DNA of 12,879 nt from Spirochaetaceae bacterium. GTDB lineage: Bacteria; Spirochaetota; Spirochaetia; Treponematales; Breznakiellaceae. The notes beneath the pieces are model-generated. The model worked only from the letters and a program-made list of their open reading frames with translations, was not told the origin of the DNA and ran no database searches. Every line of letters starts with the position of its first letter. Positions within the stretch are counted from its first letter, which is position 1. The DNA lies in contig JAIRSB010000082.1 in NCBI GenBank assembly GCA_031255655.1, positions 1 through 12,879 on the forward strand, read 5' to 3'. Made by a program: the position numbers and the translations under genes. Of this stretch, positions 1 to 6,803 are shown piece by piece.

Positions 1-2
1 TT

Positions 3-356
3 CTGGCAGAACTTTTTTCCCGCCCCTTACCGCTGTCAATCACGGATAAAAAAGCTCTCGTACTCGACAACCACATCGCGCTCTGGGATGTACTTGCCTC
101 CTGCGAAATCGAGGGCGCCTCCGACAGCAAAATTAGAAATCCGCGCTGCAACGATTTTTCGGCGCTGCTCGGCGGTTCGAATATTCGCTGTGTGTATACT
201 ACCGGGCAAAAAGCCTATATGCTGTATACAAGGTTTTGTTCGGACAAAACTGGCATTCCCGCCATTCCTCTTCCTTCAACAAGTCCGGCAAATTGCCGTG
301 TCAGTTTCGCGGAACTGCTTGAATGCTACTCGAAGCTGCGCGCTGACGGCTTATAA
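3..356 (+). CDS. DNA-deoxyinosine (hypoxanthine) glycosylase, C-terminal part, 5' end outside window
   Basis: An open frame enters from the left edge with no start codon in the window and ends at TAA 354-356, giving 117 residues. Three stretches recall the hypoxanthine-DNA glycosylase branch of the uracil-DNA glycosylase superfamily. These are ALWDVLASCEIEGASDSKI with NP just after it, then VYTTGQKA, then IPLPSTSPAN. The last is the family's equivalent of the motif-2 loop that inserts into the DNA minor groove. The enzyme would excise deaminated adenine (hypoxanthine) from DNA in the cytoplasm, starting base-excision repair. The catalytic N-terminal motif lies upstream of the window and cannot be checked. 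The overlapping frame from 88 to 414 is a shadow of this gene. The aconitase gene starts 69 bases downstream, so co-transcription is possible but not shown. Confidence 0.75.
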   Translation: MAELFSRPLPLSITDKKALVLDNHIALWDVLASCEIEGASDSKIRNPRCNDFSALLGGSNIRCVYTTGQKAYMLYTRFCSDKTGIPAIPLPSTSPANCRVSFAELLECYSKLRADGL

Positions 357-415
357 CCGGAGTGATGCAGATATGGGGAGGGGGCAGAAAACTGAACGAA
401 TTAAAAGATATTAAA

Positions 416-428
416 GGGGTATATTTTG
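416..428 (+). promoter_or_regulatory. Ribosome binding site supporting a TTG start for aconitase
   Basis: The run AAAGGGG (413-419) lies six bases before TTG at 426-428. From this TTG the protein begins MTLTEKIIKAH, which fits the usual start of Aquifex-type aconitases. No ATG or GTG nearby in this frame fits as well. Confidence 0.55.
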
Positions 429-2375
429 ACGCTTACTGAAAAAATCATAAAAGCGCATCTTGCCGGAGGGAGCATGACTCCGGGAGACGCTGTCGCCGTT
501 AAAATCGACCAAACTCTTACGCAGGACGCCACCGGAACGATGGCGTACTTGCAGTTTGAGACTATGGGGATAGACCGGGTACGGACGGAACTTTCCGTGT
601 CATACGTTGACCATAACACTTTGCAGGAGGACTACAAAAATGCGGATGACCACCGCTATCTGCAAACTGTCGCGGCGCGTTACGGGATTTGGTTTTCGCG
701 CCCAGGCAACGGTGTCTGCCATCAGGTTCACCTTGAGCGTTTCGGCGAGCCGGGGAAAACATTGCTTGGCTCCGATTCCCATACTCCGACGGCGGGCGGG
801 CTTGGAATGTTGGCTATCGGAGCGGGCGGGCTTGATGTCGCCGCGGCTATGGGCGGTGGGGCGTTCCGGCTTACTATGCCGCGTGTGATAGGCGTGTGTC
901 TTTCCGGTTCTCTTAAGCACGGTACGGCGGCCAAAGACATAATTCTTGAACTGCTGCGTCGGGAGACTGTCAAAGGCGGCGTGGGTCATGTATATGAATA
1001 TTTTGGAGAGGGTGTCCACGGTCTTTCCGTGCCGGAACGCGCCGTAATCACGAATATGGGGGCGGAACTTGGGGCGACTTCTTCGCTGTTCCCTTCCGAC
1101 GATCGGACGAAAGAATTTTTGACGGACTTAGGCCGCGCGTCCGCGTGGCGCGAGCTTCACGCGGACGTGGGCGCGGAGTATGAGAGGGTGATAGACATCG
1201 ATATTTCTGCGCTGCGTCCCGCAGCCGCGTGTCCCAATTCGCCGGACAATGTTAAACCTGTCGCGGAATTGGCGGGTTTGAAGGTTGACCAGGTTGCAAT
1301 AGGCTCCTGTACCAATTCGTCGCTGGAAGATCTTGCGGCGGCGGCGGAAATAGTGCGGGGTCGTTTTGTCCACCCTGATGTTTCCGCGGCGCTGGCTTGC
1401 GGCAGCCGTACCACTCTTATTGCCGCGGACAAGGCGGACATTCTTAGCGAACTGATACGTGCCGGTTTTCGGGTGTTGGAAAACGCCTGCGGCCCTTGTA
1501 TCGGCATGGGTTTTGCGCCAAAAACCCGGGCTGTCAGCCTTCGCACGTTCAACCGCAACTTCAAGGGGAGGAGCGGTTCGGCTGAGGCGGGCGTATATCT
1601 TGTTTCGGCGCAGACTGCCGCCGCCGCTGCGGTTTCCGGCGTAATCAGCGATCCCTCCGCTCTCGATTTTGAAAAGCGCGATGTATGCGAGTTTAGACGG
1701 CAGGCGGCGCGTTTCGCGGACGATATGCTCATCCCGCCGCTGCCGCCGGAGAGAGCCACCGTTCAGGAAATAGAGCGCGGCCCGAACATCAAGCCTTGTC
1801 CTGCGCCAAAGCCGCCTGCGGACTCTCTTTCTCTACCTGTACTAATAAAACTGGGTGATAACGTTACGACAGATGATATCATGCCGGCGGGGGCTAAGGT
1901 TCTTCCATTCCGTTCAAATATTCCTGAAATATCGAAATTCGTGTTCTCCGCCATTGATTCCGCTTTTTACAAACGCGCCGCGGATGCGGGGGCAGGTTTC
2001 ATCGTCGGGGGCGCGAACTATGGGCAGGGTTCCTCACGGGAACACGCCGCGCTTGCCCCTATGTTTCTGGGCGTGAAGGCCGTGCTAGCCAAGTCTTTCG
2101 CCCGTATTCACAAGGCGAATCTGATAAACTATGGGATTTTGCCATTTGTGTTCAGAGACGCGGACGAGTGGCGGCGTATAGACCAGGGCGATTTTCTAGA
2201 AATATCCGGTATACACGCGCTCCTTGACGATGAAGCGCCTGACACACCGTCTGTAACAGCCGTGAACAAGACGAAGGGGGAAAGCTGTGTTCTGCGCTTG
2301 GACGCGAGTGCGGAAGACAGGGCTGTTTTACGTGCTGGAGGCTCGCTCGCATACATAAAAGCCCGTACCGTTTAA
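426..2375 (+). CDS. acnA: Aconitate hydratase, Aquifex type
   Basis: This protein of 649 residues interconverts citrate and isocitrate via cis-aconitate in the cytoplasm, using a [4Fe-4S] cluster. Near the N-terminus are QTLTQDATGTMAYLQFE and SVSYVDHNTLQ, then GSDSHTPTAGGLGMLAIGAGG. The three cluster cysteines are C295 (GSCTNSS) and C355 and C358 (ACGPCIGMG). The C-terminal swivel domain follows, with GDNVTTDDIMPAG at about 478 and the substrate-binding GSSREHAALAP near 540. Length and motif order match the short aconitases (about 640-660 residues) of Aquifex, Thermotoga and clostridia, not the 850-900-residue AcnA/AcnB enzymes. No citrate synthase or isocitrate dehydrogenase gene is in the window, so the pathway is unclear. 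A role in glutamate precursor synthesis or a partial TCA route is inference. The family also contains homoaconitase and isopropylmalate isomerase relatives, but the fused swivel domain and overall pattern favour aconitase. The symbol follows general usage. Confidence 0.9.
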   Translation: MTLTEKIIKAHLAGGSMTPGDAVAVKIDQTLTQDATGTMAYLQFETMGIDRVRTELSVSYVDHNTLQEDYKNADDHRYLQTVAARYGIWFSRPGNGVCHQVHLERFGEPGKTLLGSDSHTPTAGGLGMLAIGAGGLDVAAAMGGGAFRLTMPRVIGVCLSGSLKHGTAAKDIILELLRRETVKGGVGHVYEYFGEGVHGLSVPERAVITNMGAELGATSSLFPSDDRTKEFLTDLGRASAWRELHADVGAEYERVIDIDISALRPAAACPNSPDNVKPVAELAGLKVDQVAIGSCTNSSLEDLAAAAEIVRGRFVHPDVSAALACGSRTTLIAADKADILSELIRAGFRVLENACGPCIGMGFAPKTRAVSLRTFNRNFKGRSGSAEAGVYLVSAQTAAAAAVSGVISDPSALDFEKRDVCEFRRQAARFADDMLIPPLPPERATVQEIERGPNIKPCPAPKPPADSLSLPVLIKLGDNVTTDDIMPAGAKVLPFRSNIPEISKFVFSAIDSAFYKRAADAGAGFIVGGANYGQGSSREHAALAPMFLGVKAVLAKSFARIHKANLINYGILPFVFRDADEWRRIDQGDFLEISGIHALLDDEAPDTPSVTAVNKTKGESCVLRLDASAEDRAVLRAGGSLAYIKARTV

Positions 2376-2428
2376 AAATAGAGTTGTCCGTCTCGACAGC
2401 AAAGCGGCGTTCCGTTAAAATGTAAGCT

Positions 2429-4243
2429 ATGCGAAACAGAAATATACCGCCACGCACGGAAGTGCCGCCGGCGGACACATGGGATTTATCGAAGCTCTAC
2501 GCCGATGACGCGGCCTGGAGCGCGGGGCTGGACGAGTATAACAGGACTGCCGAGCGCATAGGCGATTTCAAAGGAACGCTGGCTTCGTCCTTTGATGCTT
2601 TGCTTGCCTTCATGGAATTCAGCCGCGATTTCGGCATTTTGGAAGAGCGGCTGGCGTATTACTGCGAGCTTAGGCAGTGCGAGGACGAAGGCGCGAACGA
2701 CGGGCGTTCCATGACATCCCGTTTCCTTATGGCGCAGGCGCGGGCACAGGCGGCGTTAGCGTGGTCTAATCCTGAAATCCAGTCTGTACCGGAAAATCTT
2801 ATGCAGGAATTTCTGGCGAATGAGAGGTTGGCGGGTTTCCGCACCTTTCTGCGCCGCGTACTGCGCTGGAAGCCGTATATTCTAAGCGAAAAAGAAGAGA
2901 GGGTAATAGCTTTACAGAGCGAGGGAGACCAAACCACCGCCGAAGTTTTTTCTGTTTTAACGAATGTCGATATTGATTTCGGTACGCTAGAAACGCCGGA
3001 AGGCGTTTTGCCATTGTCGCAGTCCACTTGGTCTGTTTTCATGGAAAGTCCGGACAGGTCTTTGCGCGAGCGTGCCTACAAGCAGTTTTATTCGCGTTTC
3101 GATGCGCATAAGACTACGCTTGCGGCTTTGTACGCCGGCTCTGTCAAAAAAGATGTCATAAGGGCGCGGATCCGCGGTTTTAAATCGGCGCGGGAGGCCG
3201 CGTTGTTTCCCGACAATGTTGACACGGCGGTATACGACCAGCTTATAAACACGATAAATGATAATCTTGCCCCGCTGCACAGGTACTACGATTTACGCAG
3301 ACGCGCTTTAGGGCTTGATGTTATGCGCCACTGGGATGTGTACGCGCCGTTGACAGGTGGAACGTCCACCGTGTTCAAAAAAACAAGCTGGAATGAGGCG
3401 GTGGATATAATATCGAACGCGCTCTCCCCACTAGGCGGTGAATATGTTGACACCTTACGCGGCGGGCTTTTGGGGCGGTGGGCTGACCGCTACGAGAACA
3501 AGGGCAAGCGAAGCGGTGCGTTTTCCGCCGGGAGTTATGCTGGCGATCCTTACATACTGATGAACTATAAAGAGGATTCCGTTCGGGATATATTTACATT
3601 GGCGCATGAAGGCGGACATTCGATGCATTCATGGTATTCGGCGCGGAATAATCCGTTCATGCGATACAGGTATGCGATTTTTGAGGCTGAGGTTGCCAGT
3701 ACTTTTAACGAGGAACTTTTATACCGCTATCTGCGCGGCGCGGCGGACAGCAAGGAACTGAAGCTGTACGTTGTCCAAAAGCGTGTGGACGATATTCTTG
3801 CCACGCTGTACCGGCAAGCTATGTTTGCCGAATACGAAAAGCGCGTTCACGAGATGGAGGAAAGCGGCGAGCCTCTCACTGTCAATGTTTTGCGTGAGGA
3901 ATACCGCTGTTTGCTCAAAAAATATTTTGGGCCCGGCATGGTTTTAGATGCGGAGAGCGACATCGAAGGGTTGCGTATACCGCATTTTTATAACGCCTTC
4001 TATGTTTACAAGTATTCTACCGGAATCTCCGCGTCTCTCGCGCTTGCGGAACGTGTGTTGAACGGAGGCACCGCCGAGCGCGAAGACTACTTCGCATTTC
4101 TTAAATCCGGCGGTTCGCGTTTTCCCATCGATAGTCTGAAACTGGCTGGAGTTGATATGTCGGAAAGCGCACCTGTAAAAGCGGCTTGTGGTCTGTTCGG
4201 AAAACTGGTAGAAGACTTGGAAGACTTGATGGAACTTGATTAG
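2429..4243 (+). CDS. pepF: Oligoendopeptidase F, M3 family zinc metallopeptidase
   Basis: At 604 residues this matches the usual PepF length of about 600. It has no signal peptide, so it should be cytoplasmic and degrade short peptides. The N-terminus (IPPRTEVPPADTWDLSKLY) has the typical PepF opening, and the helical OligoF domain follows to roughly residue 190. The M3 catalytic domain carries HEGGHSMH, with H393 and H397 as zinc ligands and E394 as catalytic base. The third ligand is likely E421 in EAEVAST. Downstream, RIPHFYNAFYVYKYSTGISAS is the conserved substrate-side tyrosine/histidine region of the family. The gene starts 53 bases after aconitase with only a weak TAAG-like ribosome site, but no other start fits the family N-terminus better. 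It ends 11 bases from the end of the convergent HDOD gene. Confidence 0.95.
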   Translation: MRNRNIPPRTEVPPADTWDLSKLYADDAAWSAGLDEYNRTAERIGDFKGTLASSFDALLAFMEFSRDFGILEERLAYYCELRQCEDEGANDGRSMTSRFLMAQARAQAALAWSNPEIQSVPENLMQEFLANERLAGFRTFLRRVLRWKPYILSEKEERVIALQSEGDQTTAEVFSVLTNVDIDFGTLETPEGVLPLSQSTWSVFMESPDRSLRERAYKQFYSRFDAHKTTLAALYAGSVKKDVIRARIRGFKSAREAALFPDNVDTAVYDQLINTINDNLAPLHRYYDLRRRALGLDVMRHWDVYAPLTGGTSTVFKKTSWNEAVDIISNALSPLGGEYVDTLRGGLLGRWADRYENKGKRSGAFSAGSYAGDPYILMNYKEDSVRDIFTLAHEGGHSMHSWYSARNNPFMRYRYAIFEAEVASTFNEELLYRYLRGAADSKELKLYVVQKRVDDILATLYRQAMFAEYEKRVHEMEESGEPLTVNVLREEYRCLLKKYFGPGMVLDAESDIEGLRIPHFYNAFYVYKYSTGISASLALAERVLNGGTAEREDYFAFLKSGGSRFPIDSLKLAGVDMSESAPVKAACGLFGKLVEDLEDLMELD

Positions 4244-4254
4244 CCGATTGCTGT

Positions 4255-5748
4255 TTATGTTTTTTCCGCGCGGAAGCCTTTCGAAAAAACGCTTATGATT
4301 TTGTCAACCTGAGCCTTGCTTTTTATGTTGAACCTCGCGAGTACTGAGCCGTCAAGCTGCTCAAAAACGGCTCCGCCGCGCTCTATTTCGCAGAGCATAT
4401 TGGCAAGGTACACCGAATCGACTATCAATCTGTATTTCACCGGAGCGTTGTCGGGTGAATGGTGAAAACGTATGGCCGCCACAAGGTTTTCAGGGAAATT
4501 CCATTTTTCGGCGACAAGAGCCCCGACTTCAGCGTGATTCATGCCGGAGCGCACATCTTCAATCGTAATAGACGGAATGTTTTTCGTTTCGCAGAACGCT
4601 TTCATTTTGTCCACTAGATCGGGGTGCACCGCTGTTAAAACGAGTTTTCCCATATCGTGCAACATACCGCTTAAATAGATGTCCTCAATAGAACTTTTAT
4701 CGTGATAAAAATTTTTCACAAGGTTAAAGGCAAAATAAGCAGTTTTATAGCAATGTTTCCATAGGTTTTTTTTTTCGTCAGTATCGTCGCCAAGTATTTT
4801 TTGCGATCCGTAAGAGTAGAGCAGGTTTCTTATTCCGGATATGCCTAGAATTTTTACCGCATCCGATATGCTGTTACTTTTTTTTGTCGTTATATATTGC
4901 GCGGAATTTACGATTTTAAGAATATCCGCCGTTATTACCGGGTCTGTGGATATTCTGCCCGCGATTTCCATCATATCCGATTTGGGGTCGGACAACATAT
5001 TTTGTATTTTCACTATGTTTTCTGGGAAGTAGGGCAGGGCGTTGACTTGTTCCACTATCATGTTTGTTACCCCGCTGATGTTAGTCAGAACAGTCTGTTC
5101 CAGCGGGATAATGAGCCTCGCTATCGTCTCCATGCCGGTTCCGGTAATGTTGAAGCAATCCTCCGTAAGCCCCATCTTTTTTAGCATCAGAACTAGGACG
5201 ACCAGCCCTAATCCGGCACCCTCGGAATCGTCTAATACTTGTGAAAAAGCATCTTCTAGACTGTTAAACTGCCGCGAACGTGCGAGTTTATCGTGTATCC
5301 GTATCAATTCCATTTTTGAAATTACGGAATTATTGCGTATTTCAATCTGAATCGCGTCTTTCCGGTGGAGTATTTGTATTTTTATGTAGAGCCCTTTTTC
5401 TTTTTGAAGTTTGAGATAGTGGGCCATATTGCTAAGTGTATCTTTTTTAAAATCCCCCATACCTTTTTTGTACTGGGCGGGGTTGGCGATGTCCAAGCCT
5501 TTTTCCATGAAGTACACACGCTTGGTGTTGGCTTTTTTGGCGTTTACGGCTAGTTCTTGAATGCAGTATTCAATGTAATCACGGAGGTTTTCATGTCCGG
5601 CAAGCCTTAAAAACACTGCCACTACACGGCCTATGTAGGCTTCCGTTTCATGCGGCAGCGTATAGCTCGTGATTGTTAGAGGGATGCCAGATCGCATTGA
5701 TTTTTTAATTTTCTCTTCGTCTACAACGAGTTCCTGTTCCTCAAACAC
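4255..5748 (-). CDS. HDOD-domain signalling protein with N-terminal histidine-kinase-type ATPase domain
   Basis: This cytoplasmic protein of 497 residues has two parts. Residues about 20-215 resemble a HATPase_c fold: an N-box-like ELAVNAKKAN (65-74), a weak G1 region at EIRNNS where the usual D-x-G is not visible, and GAGLGL (177-182) as G2. No phospho-acceptor histidine domain is visible. Residues about 235-440 form an HDOD domain: LPYFPENIVKIQNMLSDP, then STDPVITADILKIVNSA, then GMLHDMGKLVL (H364, D365), H405 and HH 429-430. HDOD proteins usually act in signalling and regulation without proven phosphohydrolase activity. Most HD metal ligands look present here, so some activity cannot be excluded. 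The start is GTG at 5748, preceded by GGGGGG seven bases upstream. It is transcribed alone and converges on pepF. Its signal and partner are unknown. Confidence 0.85.
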   Translation of the reverse strand: MFEEQELVVDEEKIKKSMRSGIPLTITSYTLPHETEAYIGRVVAVFLRLAGHENLRDYIEYCIQELAVNAKKANTKRVYFMEKGLDIANPAQYKKGMGDFKKDTLSNMAHYLKLQKEKGLYIKIQILHRKDAIQIEIRNNSVISKMELIRIHDKLARSRQFNSLEDAFSQVLDDSEGAGLGLVVLVLMLKKMGLTEDCFNITGTGMETIARLIIPLEQTVLTNISGVTNMIVEQVNALPYFPENIVKIQNMLSDPKSDMMEIAGRISTDPVITADILKIVNSAQYITTKKSNSISDAVKILGISGIRNLLYSYGSQKILGDDTDEKKNLWKHCYKTAYFAFNLVKNFYHDKSSIEDIYLSGMLHDMGKLVLTAVHPDLVDKMKAFCETKNIPSITIEDVRSGMNHAEVGALVAEKWNFPENLVAAIRFHHSPDNAPVKYRLIVDSVYLANMLCEIERGGAVFEQLDGSVLARFNIKSKAQVDKIISVFSKGFRAEKT

Positions 5749-5755
5749 TGGTGTT

Positions 5756-5780
5756 CCCCCCGGTTAAAAAAATTATTATA
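5756..5780 (-). promoter_or_regulatory. Promoter -10 box and ribosome binding site of the HDOD gene
   Basis: On the minus strand a perfect TATAAT occupies 5780-5775. It predicts transcription starting near 5768, about 20 bases before the GTG start. The ribosome site GGGGGG is at 5761-5756. No good -35 TTGACA match is seen 16-18 bases further upstream, so the promoter may be weak or activator dependent. Confidence 0.4.
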
Positions 5781-5944
5781 ATTAGCCGCCTGCCCATTTG
5801 CCGGATAAGCGAAGTTCGTCTCAATGAAACCTAAATTTCACAGCTCATTTTATGATAGCGCATAATGTTTTTTTTATCAAGACACGTGTCAAGCCCTATA
5901 TGTGTTTGCTTAACAATGCCATAAAACATGATAATATTCAAAGG

Positions 5945-6046
5945 ATGAAAGAGGGGAAAGCAGGTTTTGAGCAATTATTGTCGGTCATGCCTGAAGAGTG
6001 GGAACAGAAAACTAAAATCTCCGTGTATATCCGCTTAACAGCATAG
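5945..6046 (+). pseudogene. Remnant of an IS4-type transposase N-terminus
   Basis: A short open frame from ATG 5945 reads MKEGKAGFEQLLSVMPEEWE followed by QKTK. This strongly resembles the opening of IS4-family transposases, where a phrase like LPEGWEEKAKELGAL is common. The resemblance stops after about 24 residues, and the frame ends at 6046 in unrelated residues. A full transposase would be several hundred residues, so this is a 5' fragment left by deletion or recombination. No inverted repeats or target duplication are visible. The family assignment rests on memory of the motif only. The frame is open upstream to 5852, but those residues do not look coding. Confidence 0.4.
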
Positions 6047-6112
6047 TCAAGAACCTTATCGGGGATGGAGCGGAACACAGACCGGAGGATAAATTATTCG
6101 ATTTAGAGTCTA

Positions 6113-6189
6113 AAAAAAAGGCGGCAAGAGCTACTGCTTCGGCCTTGAACTCCTTAGTAATTTCTCCGCCCTTTACCATTCTTTTTCAT
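6113..6189 (-). pseudogene. Frame-broken remnant of an IS3-family OrfA (HTH) protein
   Basis: On the minus strand, ATG at 6189-6187 begins MKKNGKGRRNY and then hits a stop. In a shifted frame the same stretch continues TKEFKAEAVALAA (also reachable from ATG at 6179). Joined, the pieces recall the start of IS3-family OrfA proteins, with a basic run, then Y-T-K-E-F-K-x-E-A-V-x-L of the first helix of the helix-turn-helix. A small insertion or deletion near 6155 would explain the break. The similarity ends near 6115. Only about 25 residues of homology remain, so the call is tentative. Confidence 0.35.
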
Positions 6190-6317
6190 CGTTATACATC
6201 TTAATATTTTTATTCCACTCTTATTTTTTGTGTCTACCTTATGGGATGAAGACCACTTGTTTTGACAGCGCGAGACGGAGTCCTTGACAAAATTTCGTCC
6301 TTAGACAATCGTAAATT
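6190..6317. promoter_or_regulatory. AT-rich leader of the DUF212-rnf cluster with TTGACA boxes and a direct repeat
   Basis: This stretch holds no gene. It should contain the promoter of the downstream seven-gene cluster. TTGACA occurs twice (6262-6267 and 6284-6289), but neither has a convincing -10 at standard spacing. An imperfect direct repeat, GTCCTTGACAA (6280-6290) and GTCCTTAGACAA (6297-6308), sits just before the start codon and could be an operator or a chance duplication. No ribosome site is visible before ATG 6318. Confidence 0.25.
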
Positions 6318-6803
6318 ATGAACACGTCTAGTGGAAATTTGGCAGCATTTATATCGTTTCTTCAGAATCCGTTATTTCTTTCGGGGCTAACCAGTTTTGT
6401 ATTCGCTCAATTCATCAAGGTGGCCATAGCCGCGGCGGTAAAGACAAGGCGGAATCGCAAGGAATTGCTGGAAGCGTTTTTTTGGCGAACCGGCGGCATG
6501 CCCTCCAGCCATGCGGCGGCGGTTTCCGCACTAACTGTCGCTATAGCAATAAAAGAAGGGATAAATTCCGACATGTTCATATTCGCGCTTTTTTTTTCGA
6601 TGATAGTGCTTAGGGACGCCGTCGGCGTACGCCATTCATCGGGAATACAAGCCAAAACATTAAATACGCTAGGACGCATTCTTTCGGAACGCTTTCAAAT
6701 TGAGTATCATCCGGTAAAAGAAGTGCAGGGACATAAACCTTTAGAGGTAATTGTCGGCTGCTTCATAGGTTTTTTTATCGCGGCGGCCTATGCCTATCTT
6801 TAA
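6318..6803 (+). CDS. Divergent PAP2 family membrane protein (DUF212, YuiD-like)
   Basis: At 161 residues this has the normal DUF212 length and all its family motifs: GGMPSSHAA (59-67), RDAVGVRHSSGIQA (99-112) and VKEVQGHKPLEV (123-134). These correspond to the phosphatase-like signature of the PAP2 superfamily, in which the SSH histidine and later basic and histidine residues would contact phosphate. Hydrophobic segments near residues 14-38, 63-78, 86-98 and 138-160 suggest a polytopic inner-membrane protein. Its substrate is unknown; a lipid phosphate is a reasonable guess from the superfamily. Its last 14 bases overlap the next gene, so it is probably the first gene of the rnf transcript. 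No clear ribosome site precedes the ATG, which may mean leaderless or weak initiation. Confidence 0.88.
   Translation: MNTSSGNLAAFISFLQNPLFLSGLTSFVFAQFIKVAIAAAVKTRRNRKELLEAFFWRTGGMPSSHAAAVSALTVAIAIKEGINSDMFIFALFFSMIVLRDAVGVRHSSGIQAKTLNTLGRILSERFQIEYHPVKEVQGHKPLEVIVGCFIGFFIAAAYAYL

Noticed and set aside
88..414. Plus-strand open frame of 108 residues
   Set aside because: It overlaps the deoxyinosine glycosylase in another frame; its residues show no family motif.
1157..1759. Minus-strand open frame of 200 residues inside aconitase
   Set aside because: It is opposite strongly conserved aconitase sequence and rich in A, S and R, as expected of an antisense shadow.
4259..4290. Inverted repeat GTTTTTTC/GAAAAAAC with CCGCGCGG inside, as a possible terminator between convergent genes
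   Set aside because: It lies within the HDOD coding end, the stem is mostly A-T and no T-run follows on either strand.
5881..5890. Perfect 10-base palindrome GACACGTGTC as an operator
   Set aside because: It is short, single copy and not near a convincing promoter for either neighbour.
6262..6317. Complete sigma-70 promoter before the DUF212 gene
   Set aside because: Both TTGACA boxes lack a -10 hexamer at 16-18 bases, so I report only a candidate regulatory stretch.
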